This document shows positions 53,400 to 64,000 of a DNA stretch of 64,000 nucleotides, in pieces. Source of the stretch: Hyphomicrobium_A sp036559705. GTDB taxonomy: Bacteria; Pseudomonadota; Alphaproteobacteria; Rhizobiales; Hyphomicrobiaceae. Each line of letters starts with the position of its first letter. Positions within the stretch are counted from its first letter, which is position 1. The notes beneath the pieces were generated by a model. That model was not told the origin of the DNA and ran no database searches. It was given only the letters and a program-made list of their open reading frames with translations. A program made the position numbers and the translations under genes. Where the stretch lies: assembly GCA_036559705.1 (NCBI GenBank), contig DATBSP010000053.1, positions 48,820 to 112,819 on the forward strand, read 5' to 3'.

Positions 53400-54190
53400 A
53401 TGTCGTTCAGAAATATTGTCTTGGGCGTGCTGTCGGCGTGGATCGCCCTCGCGTGCCTCTTCCCGCCATCAGCCAGTGCTCAAGCGCCGCTCGACTTGTG
53501 CTGTGCCTATATCGACCTCGGCGAGGGGCTGTATGGCGAGCCGTCTGTTTAAACCCTTTATCGGCGGCAGTTGGACCGAGCAGTACGTGCGTGCTGCTGT
53601 TGTGCACGACTTCTACATCCGGCGGAATACGAGCAATGCAGCGGTGGTGCATCGAGTGTTCCATGACGCCCTCCTCGCTTCCGGCGCCGCGCCCGACCGT
53701 GCCTACCTGATGTACAAGGCCGTCAACAACTTCGGGCCGACTGGAAATCCATTGACCTGCCTGCGTACGAGCAGCGGCGCCAGGAGAACCTGGAAGAGAT
53801 CCGCCGTCAGAACGAGGTGTACGAGCGCGAGTACCGAGCCTGCTTGGAGCAGCAGATCCAAGCGATGCAAGGCCTCGCGGCGGAGCAGGCCTGGGCGGCC
53901 TGCCCATTGGATGGCAAGCACCAGTTCGTCTTGGATTTCTTTAGCGTCGCCGCCGAGGAGATCACCAAGTCGGGCGCTACGATATTAGACGATCTCCAAG
54001 CGGGGCGGTGCATCGAGGAAGCGCCCGGCAAGTACTTCTGCCGTCGCCCTGACGCTGTCCGCTCGCACGATAATGTCGCCGAAGCTGTCTGCCGCATCGT
54101 AAAGTGCGAGCACCTGCGTGATTGGAGTGACGATGTGATTTGCCGCCCGGAGGTGGCGCGCCTTGTCATGTTCGCCGCCTTTTCCGCCAG
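53400..54190 (+). pseudogene. Broken secreted DUF1353-containing protein
   Basis: Three pieces in changing frames: a signal-like start (RNIVLGVLSAWIALACLFPPSASAQ) to about 53535; then LFKPFIGGSWTEQYVRAAVVHDFYIRR...VFHDALLASGAAPDRAYLMYKAVNNFGPTG, the DUF1353 core, to about 53765; then a helical region (YEQRRQENLEEIRRQNEVYEREYRACLEQQ) with a Cys-containing end. Two frameshifts (near 53535 and 53765) cut the gene and its 3' end runs into the gene on the other strand. Resembles DUF1353 proteins of phage or host origin. Confidence 0.55.
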
Positions 54191-54636
54191 CGGCGAAGCG
54201 CCGACTCCATCGCCTGGCGCGTCACCAAGTAGAATTCGGCCATTTCCTCGAGGCGATCACGTGCCCTTCCGGACGCGACATCGCCCGCGCCTGCCTCCAG
54301 CAGTTCGGCCAGGGCATCGAGCAAACGGTTCTGCTCGATTAGCATTCCTTCGTAGTTGTCGGACACCTCGTATAACGCGCGCTTGCTGCCGCGTTCGCCA
54401 TGGCGGCGCGCGAGTGTGTACTGCTCCAGGAGCCGCGCGGCGACGCTGGCGCTGCTCTTGCTCATTTCCAGGTCTGTCGTGATGCGGTCTAGGCTAACCG
54501 GCTCGGCGCTGAGCAGCATATACCCGTACAGGCGCGCCGCCGTCTGCGGCACCCCCCAGGGCACCAGGAGCCGGGCCACATCCTCGATGAAGCGCTGTTT
54601 GGCCGGCGTCATGCTGTTGTTTGATTTGTTCGGCAT
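54166..54636 (-). CDS. GbsR/MarR-like transcriptional regulator
   Basis: A 156-residue winged-helix protein: MTPAKQRFIEDVARLLVPWGVPQTAARLYGYMLLSAEPVSLDRITTDLEMSKSSASVAARLLEQY matches the GbsR opening with its AARLYGYLLL and SKSSAS recognition helix; the C-terminal half is a helical dimerisation region. GbsR proteins sense choline and regulate osmoprotectant uptake, but other members have other targets. It is divergent from the 91-residue membrane protein at 54696 (59 bp between starts), the most likely target. Confidence 0.8.
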   Translation of the reverse strand: MPNKSNNSMTPAKQRFIEDVARLLVPWGVPQTAARLYGYMLLSAEPVSLDRITTDLEMSKSSASVAARLLEQYTLARRHGERGSKRALYEVSDNYEGMLIEQNRLLDALAELLEAGAGDVASGRARDRLEEMAEFYLVTRQAMESALRRWRKRRRT

Positions 54637-54695
54637 ATTTCGAATATACTACAGAAGCGATACGAACCGCCAATCTCTAGCGCAGGAGGAAGTCT

Positions 54696-54971
54696 ATGAT
54701 CCCGATCCTCTACATTGCTGCAGGCCTCGTCGCGGTGATTGGGAGCATTTACTTTTCCTGGCGAAGCAGGGAGGTTCGCAAGTTTCTGGCAGGCGCGTTC
54801 TTCGTGTCATCGGGCGTCCTTCTTTATTTCTATCTCGCCGGTGTCTCAGTGCCGCTGTTGGGAACGAGTTTTGTCCAAACGCCTGCCGTCAGCGGCGCCC
54901 GCGGCATCATCCATTTCATCCTCTTCTTGCTGTGTCTCTATTTTGGCTTCTTGACGAAGCCAAAGCCTTGA
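54696..54971 (+). CDS. Small membrane protein (91 aa), divergent from GbsR-like regulator
   Basis: ATG at 54696 preceded by AGGAGGAAG. The peptide has three hydrophobic helices (IPILYIAAGLVAVIGSIYFS, KFLAGAFFVSSGVLLYFYLAGV and GIIHFILFLLCLYFGFLTK). Family and function unknown; the membrane topology suggests a small accessory or transport-like protein under the adjacent regulator. Confidence 0.7.
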   Translation: MIPILYIAAGLVAVIGSIYFSWRSREVRKFLAGAFFVSSGVLLYFYLAGVSVPLLGTSFVQTPAVSGARGIIHFILFLLCLYFGFLTKPKP

Positions 54972-55204
54972 AACGAACAGCGGTCGCTCGAACGGTGCCA
55001 CCTACAGGAGTGAGCCATGGACAACTGCATAGCTGATGCAGTCAGGGAGGACGTTGCCTCAAGGGAGAGTTAGCTTGTGACCTTGCGGACCTTCGCGCGC
55101 GCACGCGCGAGGTTGCTCAACTTCTCGCCGAACCGCGAACGGCCGGGACTGCTTTACGCCAACGTTGTAATCTTTTGCAGACGGGAGCAACGGGAGGACA
55201 CGCC

Positions 55205-55678
55205 ATGGCCAAGAACACGATCTGCCTTTGGTATGACAAGGATGCCGAAGCCGCTGCCCGCTTCTACGCCGAGACCTTTCCAGACAGCGCGGTAGGTGCG
55301 ATCCACCGTGCACCCAGCGACTATCCGTCCGGCAAGGAAGGCAATGTGCTGACGGTCGAATTCACCGTCGCCGGCGTTCCCTGCTTAGGCCTCAACGGCG
55401 GTCCCACGTTCAAACATAACGAAGCGTTCTCGTTCCAGATCGCCACCGACGATCAGCAGGAGACCGACCGCTATTGGAACGCTATCGTCGATAGTGGCGG
55501 CCAGGAGAGCGCGTGCGGGTGGTGCAAAGACAAGTGGGGCGTCTTCTGGCAAATTACGCCGCGCGTGCTGACCGAAGCGCTGGCTGCCGGAGGCGATGAA
55601 GCAAAGCGCGCGTTCGACGCGATGATGGGCATGGGGAAGATTGACGTCGCCACAATCAAGGCGGCGCGGCGCGGCTGA
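55205..55678 (+). CDS. VOC-family protein (PhnB/3-demethylubiquinone-like glyoxalase fold)
   Basis: A 157-residue protein starting ICLWYDKDAEAAARFYAETFPDSAVG and including VLTVEFTVAGVPCLGLNGGPTFKHNEAFSFQI, DRYWNAIVDSGGQESACGWCKDKWGVFWQITP, the typical PhnB-like VOC pattern with the WCKDKWGVFWQI signature. Members are sometimes annotated as 3-demethylubiquinone methyltransferases, which is not supported by this fold. Probably a small-molecule-binding or metal-dependent enzyme. Confidence 0.85.
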   Translation: MAKNTICLWYDKDAEAAARFYAETFPDSAVGAIHRAPSDYPSGKEGNVLTVEFTVAGVPCLGLNGGPTFKHNEAFSFQIATDDQQETDRYWNAIVDSGGQESACGWCKDKWGVFWQITPRVLTEALAAGGDEAKRAFDAMMGMGKIDVATIKAARRG

Positions 55679-55797
55679 CGTTTCACACTTCCACGCGTGA
55701 CTTGGACCCCCTTGCTGGAAACCGTCGGCCTCGAAGGAGGGGGCTCGCCCTGGCCACGATCTGAAATGCGGTAAACTGGAGTCTGGAGGGGGCCGGA

Positions 55798-55874
<77 letters not shown>

Positions 55875-56048
55875 TTAGTGGGCGCCTTGATAGCGCATTC
55901 GTTCCTAGCCCGCAATTAAGGCCCCACGCCGCACCGACACCGTTTTCCCGGCACGACATCGTCCCCATATGAGTGCAGCCGGCGGGCTGACCGCGCCGGG
56001 CGCAGCGCCTATAGTCCGGCGTCATAGCCGCACAACGTGACCCCATCC

Positions 56049-59036
<2,988 letters not shown>

Positions 59037-59107
59037 CGTGTTACTGAGCATTGTAACGCAATCAGCCGCGCTTATATATCAGCCAAGGAAATGCGATTGG
59101 CGCTTAT

Positions 59108-59154
59108 GTAGGCTATTGCCTACTAGTTGTCCTAGGCCGGGCGGATCGCGCCCG
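59108..59154 (+). promoter_or_regulatory. pqqA: Tandem hairpins in the pqqA leader
   Basis: GTAGGC-TATT-GCCTAC (59108-59123) and CGGGCG-GATCG-CGCCCG (59138-59154), both perfect 6-bp stems, sit just before the AGAGGAGGA ribosome binding site of pqqA. They could stabilise the short mRNA or regulate translation. Confidence 0.5.
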
Positions 59155-59176
59155 TCCACTAGAGGAGGAATGAACC

Positions 59177-59266
59177 ATGAAGGTTTGGAGCAAGCCGGCA
59201 ATTCGCGAGCAGGAAGTTGGCCTCGAGGTCACTACTTACATGCCAGCCGAGATTGACATCATCTAA
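59177..59266 (+). CDS. pqqA: PQQ precursor peptide PqqA
   Basis: A 29-residue peptide, too short for ordinary gene finders. Its sequence begins MKVWSKPAIREQEVG and its core EVTTYMPAEID matches the Methylobacterium-type PqqA core (EVTSYxSAEID). PQQ is made by cross-linking Glu and Tyr spaced E-x-x-x-Y: here E17 and Y21, both present. AGAGGAGGA precedes the ATG at ideal distance, and a terminator begins 28 bp after the stop. No pqqBCDE genes are in this window, so those enzymes must be encoded elsewhere. Confidence 0.9.
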   Translation: MKVWSKPAIREQEVGLEVTTYMPAEIDII

Positions 59267-59293
59267 CTGTCGATTCCGTTTTACACGGGCACG

Positions 59294-59324
59294 CGGCGGT
59301 CCTCAGTGGCCGCCGTTGGTTTTT
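59294..59324 (+). terminator. Rho-independent terminator after pqqA
   Basis: Stem CGGCGGTC / GGCCGCCG (8 pairs, one G-T), 6-nt loop, then TTGGTTTTT. It also covers the 3' end of the antisense cytochrome c remnant. Confidence 0.75.
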
Positions 59325-59680
59325 GGCGCCAGAGTTTTTAAGAACGCAATGATGCGCTGGCGTATCGCCGGATCCGCAACGCCGCCGTAGGGCGGGCTCA
59401 TGCCGTTGCCTGGGCTCACCGCGCCGGGGTCGGCGATCCACTAGTCGAGCGTCGCCGCGTCCCAAGTGACGCCCGAGTCCTTCAGCGATTGCGTATAGCC
59501 GTAGCCGGGCTCCTCGCCCGCTTTGCGTCCGACGACGCCATACAGCGTCGGTCCCAGCCGGTTGTCGCCCTTCAAGAACGAGTGGCACTCGCGGCAGTGG
59601 TCGTTGAAGCTGATCTCGAGGTCTTCCTCGGCCAGCGCGCCGACGGGAGACAGAAGGATCGCACCGCAATGATAGTGCAA
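59303..59680 (-). pseudogene. c-type cytochrome interrupted by an in-frame amber codon
   Basis: Class I monohaem cytochrome: HCRECHSFLKGDNRLGPTLYGVVGRKAGEEPGYGYTQSLKDSGVTWDAATLD then TAG at 59441-59443, and the same frame continues WIADPGAVSPGNGMSPPYGG...RIIAFLKTL to TGA at 59303. The haem motif (CRECH) and the axial Met (GNGM) are on opposite sides of the stop, so the truncated product would lack its sixth haem ligand. The 5' end is unclear (TTG at 59680 gives a weak signal sequence), so the gene may be decaying from both sides. Such cytochromes often serve PQQ dehydrogenases, and pqqA is 40 bp away. Confidence 0.75.
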
Positions 59681-59763
59681 CGGCGCATCGGCAACTCCAT
59701 GTGCGGGGATGCCCGCAAGAGATGGAGATTGCCGCAGAGACGCTAAGGCCGCGCTAAGGCCCG

Positions 59764-61074
59764 TTAGACCGGCGAGACCGCCACCGACGGATGATGCATG
59801 CGTCGCGCGGTGCGGCGGCCCGTGGGGATGGAGCCGCGCTCGTACTCGATGGTGCGGATGAACTCGCGGATGCGCGGCTGGATCTCGGTGCGCCAGCGCG
59901 TGCCGTTGAATACGCCGTAGTGTCCGACGCCCTCCTGCATGTAATGCACCTTCTGGTCCTCGGGGATGTTGGTGCACAGGTCGTGCGCCGCCTGCGTCTG
60001 GCCGATACCGCACACGTCGTCGCGCTCGCCCTCGACCGTCATCAGGGCGGTATCTTGAATGGCCGAGCAGTCGACGCGCACGCCGCGGTGCATCATCGTG
60101 CCTTTGGGCAGAGCGTGATCCTGGAACACGGTCTTGATCGTCTGCAGGTAAAACTCGGCGGTGAGGTCCATGACGGCGAGATACTCGTCGTAGAAATCCT
60201 GGTGCTGCTTGACGCTGTCGCAGTCGCCCTTGACGAGATTGTTGAACAGGTCGACGTGCGCGTTCATGTGGCGCTCGAGGTTCATCGTCATGAATCCGGT
60301 GAGCTGCATGAAGCCCGGATAGACAGGGCGCATGAACCCGGCGTGCGGGAAGGGCACCGGGCTGATCACGTTGGCTTCGAACCACTCGATCGAGCGCTGC
60401 TCGGCAAGCTTGTTGACGCCTGTCGGATTGCGGCGCGTGTCGATCGGGCCGCCCATCAGCGTCATCGAGGCGGGTTGGCATGGATCGTCGATCGAGGCCA
60501 TGTGCGCAACGGCGGAGAGCACCGGCACGGCCGGCTGGCAAACGCCCATGACGTGCGTATCGGGGCCGAGCACACGAATGAACTCGATGACGTGATCGAT
60601 GAAGTCGTCGAGGTCGAAGCGGCCCATGGCGAGCGGGATGTCGCGCGCGTCGACCCAATCGGTGATGTAGACTTCATGGTCGGGCAGCATCGCCTTGACG
60701 GTGCCGCGCAGCAGCGTCGCATAGTGCCCGGACATCGGCGCTACGATCAGCACCTTGGGGTCATAGCGCTTGCCAGTCAGCGCGGTCTCGTCGCGCTTGA
60801 AGTGCAGCAAACGGCCGAACGGGGTCGAGGCGACCAGCTGCTCGCGCACCGCGACCTCGACGCCGCCGACGTACGTCGTCTTCAGGGCGAATTCGGGCTT
60901 GCCATAGCGGCGCGTGACGTTCTCGAACAACTCGCAGGCGGCGGCGAGGTGCCGGCCGTACGGCGTGTTGCCGAGCGGATTGAACGGGGAGTCGAGCATG
61001 CTACGCAGCCCGCTCATGCCAAGGCGGAGCGGAGATAGAACGGTGTGCGCCAGTTCATATGCATAGTAGTGCAT
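59764..61074 (-). CDS. phaZ: Intracellular poly(3-hydroxyalkanoate) depolymerase
   Basis: Mobilises intracellular PHB granules. The 436 residues carry a lipase-box-like motif with a cysteine nucleophile, C179 in HVMGVCQPAVPVLSA, plus ITDWVDARDIPLAMGRFDLDDFIDHVIEFI, FPHAGFMRPVYPGFMQLTGFM and VGHYGVFNGTRWR (His). Matches the PhaZ1 family of Cupriavidus and rhizobia. The last 30 residues are basic and variable. Antisense open frames through it are shadows. Confidence 0.93.
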   Translation of the reverse strand: MHYYAYELAHTVLSPLRLGMSGLRSMLDSPFNPLGNTPYGRHLAAACELFENVTRRYGKPEFALKTTYVGGVEVAVREQLVASTPFGRLLHFKRDETALTGKRYDPKVLIVAPMSGHYATLLRGTVKAMLPDHEVYITDWVDARDIPLAMGRFDLDDFIDHVIEFIRVLGPDTHVMGVCQPAVPVLSAVAHMASIDDPCQPASMTLMGGPIDTRRNPTGVNKLAEQRSIEWFEANVISPVPFPHAGFMRPVYPGFMQLTGFMTMNLERHMNAHVDLFNNLVKGDCDSVKQHQDFYDEYLAVMDLTAEFYLQTIKTVFQDHALPKGTMMHRGVRVDCSAIQDTALMTVEGERDDVCGIGQTQAAHDLCTNIPEDQKVHYMQEGVGHYGVFNGTRWRTEIQPRIREFIRTIEYERGSIPTGRRTARRMHHPSVAVSPV

Positions 61075-61388
61075 CGACCTTCCTTTTGCTGCGGCGCAGC
61101 AAGTGCCTCACGAGCCGGGATAACGCCATAGCATCGACTACAAAATATCACACCGCTGTCGGAGCGATGGCCCATCATATAAGACTTCTCCACCCATGCT
61201 GTTCCCTTTCGGACACTTCACTCGATTGCCTGCGGCAGAGTTACCGCAGGCCGCGAAACCCCGAAATTGCCCGCTGAGTCTGCCGCAATGCACCGAAAAC
61301 GGCCTTTAACGCACCTTGTATCGCCTCCATTTAGCTGTGGAGCACGCGAGTTCCGGCCGCCGACGCAGAGGAGCCATTCGAGGCCGAC
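61075..61388. other. Intergenic region between phaZ and the AsmA-like gene
   Basis: 314 bp shared by divergent genes. The only notable element is a perfect 8-bp inverted repeat, GCCTGCGG (61228-61235) and CCGCAGGC (61244-61251), without a T-tract: a possible operator or structural hairpin. No gene seen. Confidence 0.5.
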
Positions 61389-63662
61389 ATGACCAATACC
61401 AGGCCGCCCAGCAGGGGCACTCCTCCCATCCCCCGGCGCGTCGCGACTCGTCCGGGGCAATATGACCCGGGCGCGCAACTCCGCGTCGGCGCGGATCGCC
61501 GGCAAGTCCCGCCGCCGCGGAGCTCGGCTCTTTCCAGCATTCTTCTCTACGGCGGCGTGGCGCTGCTTGCACTCGGTGTCGGCGCGGCGACGTTTTTCAT
61601 CATGTCGCCGCCGAGCGATTACATCCGCCGCGAGATCATCGCGCGTGTGAAAGCGGAAACGGGGCGCGATCTGACCATCGCCGGTGGTACCTCGTTTACC
61701 ATCTTCCCGTCGCTCGGCCTGCGCCTCAGCGATGTGTCGTTGTCGGCGCCTCCGAGCATGGGCGGCGAGCCGTTGGTGAAGGCGGCGAACTTCGATGTTG
61801 GCGTGCAACTGCTGCCGCTACTGCGCCAGGAGATTGTCGTCCATCGGCTGGAGCTCAACGAGCCCATGTTCTCGCTGCGCGTCGATGCCGAGGGCCGCAA
61901 GAGCTGGGACATGGCCGGCATCAGCTTGCCGGTGCGCTTCGCGCAGGATTCGCACGGCACCGGTCTCGGCGATCTCATCATCGCTCCCGCCGCCGCAGCC
62001 GAGTCGCGCGAGGCCGCCGCGCTGTCGCTCGACGACATCCGCATCACCGACGGCGCCGTGCGCTACAGCGACGAGCGCAATGGCGCCTGGGGCCGCCTCG
62101 AGGGCATCAACGCGCGCTTCTCTCTCCCCGCCATGCACGAGCCGCTCACCGGCAGCGGCACCGTCATGGCCGAGGGCGAGCCGTTCGACTTCAAGAGCAC
62201 GCTGACGACGCCGCAAGATCTCGCCGAGCAGCGCCCGGCAAAGCTGGCGCTGACCGTTACGGGCGCGCCGCTCAGCTTCAGCTACGACGGCACGGTCGGC
62301 CCCAACGACGGCGAGGGCACGATTACCGCCAGCTCGTCGTCCTTCGGCGCTTTGGCGCATTGGTGGGGCAACGATCTGGCCCCGGAAGCGGGCGCGGGCG
62401 AAGTCGCTTTCTCGGCAAGACTGAATGCCACTCAAAAAAGCGTGCATCTCTCGAACATCGACCTCAAGGCCGGGCGCACGACGGCCAGCGGCAAGGTCGG
62501 GTTCGAGGAGCGCGAAGGAGAGCGGCCGCACGTCGCCGCCGATCTCAAGATCTCCGGCCTGAACGTTGCCGAGCTGCCGCTCGGTGCGGACACGCGTGCG
62601 GGGAGCCGCCCGCCGGCGCCGGCGCCGACGCCGCTGAGCTTGCCGGGCCCGGATTCCGGCAATGCCCCGTCGGAGCCGAACTCGATAGAGGACCTGCTCG
62701 AGCGACCCGCCGCACCGCAGGTGAAAGGCTACACGCAGCGTGCCGGCTGGAGCACCACGCCGATCGACATCAAGGCGCTGGGCCTCGCCGACGTCGACGC
62801 ACGCGTCGCGCTGACCGACGTCACCTACGGTAACGCCCGCATTGACGGCGCGCAGGTGTCGGTGGGCGTCAAGGATCAGGTCGCCAAGGTGACGCTGGCG
62901 GAGCTGCGCCTGTACAACGGCAGCGGCCACGGCTTGGTGACGCTCGACGGCTCGGCGAGCGAGCCTGCCTTCACCGCCGACGTATCCCTAACCGGCATCG
63001 CGGCGCGGCCCCTGTTGCGCGATTCCGCCCAGGTCGACTGGCTGGCCGGCAACGCCGACGTGGCGTGGAAGGTGTCGGGCCACGGCACTACCGAGGCGGC
63101 GATGGTGCAATCGCTCAACGGCACCTCGAACGTGGCCGTGAGCGACGGGGCGGTCATCGGCTTCGATCTTGGCGGTGCCATGCATGAGCTGTCGGAAGGC
63201 AGTATCCCGAACTTTGCGTCCGATCCGGCAAAGAAGACGGACTTTCGCCGGCTCAACGGCTCTTTCGTCATCGCCAACGGCATCGCCACCAACAACGACC
63301 TGAAGCTCGACAGCCAGCATCTGCACGCCTCGGGCGCCGGCACCGTCGACCTGCCGCAACGCAGCCTCGACTACACTGTGCGCCCGAAGCTCGTCGCCAA
63401 CCTCGGTGGCGACGGCGGCGAAGCCAATGCCACCGGCATCGAGGTGCCGGTGCACATTACCGGCTCGTGGGAAAAGCCCGATATCTCGCCCGACATCGAA
63501 GGCGCCATCAACAGTCCCGGCACCATCGACGCCGTGAAGCAGATCGGCAAGCAGCTCAAGGGCAAGAACGCCGGCGAGGCCGTCCAGGATCTGTTCGGCG
63601 AGAGCAAGGATGGCGGCCCGTCGAAGGCGCAGAAGCTGATCGATAACCTTTTTGGGAAGTGA
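61389..63662 (+). CDS. AsmA-family protein
   Basis: 757 residues with a basic, disordered N-terminus (about 45 residues), one membrane helix (ILLYGGVALLALGVGAATFFIM) and a long periplasmic repeat-type beta domain typical of AsmA: KAETGRDLTIAGGTSFTIFPSLGLRLSDVSLSAPPSMGGEPLVKAANFDVGVQLLPLLRQEIVVHRLELNEP at the start and the C-terminal SLDYTVRPKLVANLGGDGG block. AsmA/TamB-like proteins bridge inner and outer membranes and affect lipid transport and outer-membrane protein assembly. Confidence 0.9.
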   Translation: MTNTRPPSRGTPPIPRRVATRPGQYDPGAQLRVGADRRQVPPPRSSALSSILLYGGVALLALGVGAATFFIMSPPSDYIRREIIARVKAETGRDLTIAGGTSFTIFPSLGLRLSDVSLSAPPSMGGEPLVKAANFDVGVQLLPLLRQEIVVHRLELNEPMFSLRVDAEGRKSWDMAGISLPVRFAQDSHGTGLGDLIIAPAAAAESREAAALSLDDIRITDGAVRYSDERNGAWGRLEGINARFSLPAMHEPLTGSGTVMAEGEPFDFKSTLTTPQDLAEQRPAKLALTVTGAPLSFSYDGTVGPNDGEGTITASSSSFGALAHWWGNDLAPEAGAGEVAFSARLNATQKSVHLSNIDLKAGRTTASGKVGFEEREGERPHVAADLKISGLNVAELPLGADTRAGSRPPAPAPTPLSLPGPDSGNAPSEPNSIEDLLERPAAPQVKGYTQRAGWSTTPIDIKALGLADVDARVALTDVTYGNARIDGAQVSVGVKDQVAKVTLAELRLYNGSGHGLVTLDGSASEPAFTADVSLTGIAARPLLRDSAQVDWLAGNADVAWKVSGHGTTEAAMVQSLNGTSNVAVSDGAVIGFDLGGAMHELSEGSIPNFASDPAKKTDFRRLNGSFVIANGIATNNDLKLDSQHLHASGAGTVDLPQRSLDYTVRPKLVANLGGDGGEANATGIEVPVHITGSWEKPDISPDIEGAINSPGTIDAVKQIGKQLKGKNAGEAVQDLFGESKDGGPSKAQKLIDNLFGK

Positions 63663-63810
63663 CGCGCTGCGATTTGCGCCAATGTCGCATATGCCGCCGG
63701 AAGCCCCTCTATGCCCCGCGAAACTGCGCTCGCTGAATCCGCTCGAGCGCACGGCGAATTTTTTTTGCCGCGAGGGGCAAATTTTTCTTGCGTAGGGGGG
63801 GGGTGTGCCT

Positions 63811-63923
63811 CATATGACCCCTCTCCGTTCGTCCACCTGCCCTTAAGGTCGAGGTTTTCCAGAAACCCCAAAGGTAAGGAGCGGACGGGTCACCTCTATC
63901 TGCTGGTTGGGGAGGGTCATATG
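63811..63923 (+). promoter_or_regulatory. Structured leader able to sequester the RBS and start codon of the speD-like gene
   Basis: CATATGACCC (63811-63820) is perfectly complementary to GGGTCATATG (63914-63923), which contains the end of the ribosome binding site GGGGAGG and the ATG. Pairing can extend to the rest of the site. Inside lies a second stem (63825-63832 with 63881-63888, 8 pairs) and a hairpin GGTTT-TCCAG-AAACC (63853-63867). GGGTCA at 63887-63892 can compete for the same upstream strand. The layout is that of a translation-controlling RNA switch; no known class fits. Confidence 0.55.
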
Positions 63924-64000
63924 GCCTTTAATGACACCCTCTTCCAATTGGGGATGGACTTGACTCGTTCAAGCACCGCCCAAGAGGAAGATCGTCGTGT
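63921..64000 (+). CDS. speD: Start of a probable S-adenosylmethionine decarboxylase (truncated by window end)
   Basis: Begins MAFNDTLFQLGMDLTRSSTAQ and runs off the window after 26 codons, preceded by GGGGAGG at 5 nt. From memory, the FQLGMDLTRSSTAQxED opening is that of the alphaproteobacterial SpeD N-terminal extension, but only 26 residues can be judged and the catalytic Ser/His region lies outside. SpeD makes decarboxylated SAM for spermidine synthesis. Confidence 0.5.
   Translation, partial: MAFNDTLFQLGMDLTRSSTAQEEDRR

Noticed and set aside
53400..54190. Prophage remnant
   Set aside because: Only a single DUF1353-like gene; no integrase, portal, capsid or attachment sites near.
59441..60658. 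405-codon open frame on the minus strand in another frame than phaZ
   Set aside because: Mostly a shadow of phaZ; only the last part (from about 59680) has meaning, as the cytochrome c remnant.

Overview
The window reads as a chromosomal segment of a GC-rich alphaproteobacterium, most likely order Hyphomicrobiales (Rhizobiales). Support comes from the split F0 ATP synthase operon with separate b and b' subunits, metX-metW, the ftsE-ftsX-ydcF-plsC block opposite hpt-cpdR, a BA14K-type protein, CpdR itself, class II (B12) ribonucleotide reductase as a large single gene, and a PqqA peptide of the Methylobacterium type. Species cannot be fixed from the sequence alone.

0-14 kb is housekeeping: yqgE, a DsbD-alpha-like periplasmic protein and a peroxiredoxin; rnhA-thrB-ispH; a lipoprotein; the F0 operon atpI-B-E-F2-F; metX-metW; hisC-tyrC-chaC. 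14-17.1 kb holds nrdJ with a LexA-like repeat in its promoter region and two tiny divergent genes whose start codons interlock. 17-25 kb holds plsC/ydcF/ftsX/ftsE, hpt-cpdR and molybdenum-cofactor genes (moaA, mobB, mobA). 25-29.5 kb is a TRAP importer of the 2-oxoacid (TakP) type, split between strands around a cupin gene. 29.6-36.9 kb holds an Mrp protein fused to a DUF971 domain, then infC, rpmI-rplT and pheS-pheT; infC appears to start at ATC. 37-47.4 kb contains ndh, a lytic transglycosylase, lepA, small secreted proteins, a M15-like peptidase with an AGC microsatellite, cspA, infA, a nuclease and a diguanylate cyclase.

47.4-54.2 kb is an accessory zone in decay. It holds three broken genes (an oxalate-decarboxylase-like cupin, a PhnD-like binding protein and a DUF1353 secreted protein) around an intact-looking type III polyketide cluster: isoprenylcysteine-methyltransferase-like protein, FAD oxidoreductase, type III PKS and an extended SDR without the usual catalytic lysine. 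54-64 kb returns to core genes: a GbsR-like regulator opposite a small membrane protein, a VOC protein, tRNA-Arg(CCG), polA, phaZ and an AsmA-like protein. Between polA and phaZ lies a monocistronic pqqA with leader hairpins and its own terminator, beside a cytochrome c gene interrupted by an amber codon.

The strongest leads for something undescribed are: (1) the leader of the truncated gene at the right edge (speD-like start), where a 10-bp inverted repeat can bury both the ribosome binding site and the start codon and a competing pairing exists; (2) the orphan pqqA; (3) the 11-bp-phased LexA-like repeat ahead of nrdJ; (4) the type III PKS group; (5) the interlocked divergent small genes at 16.85 kb.
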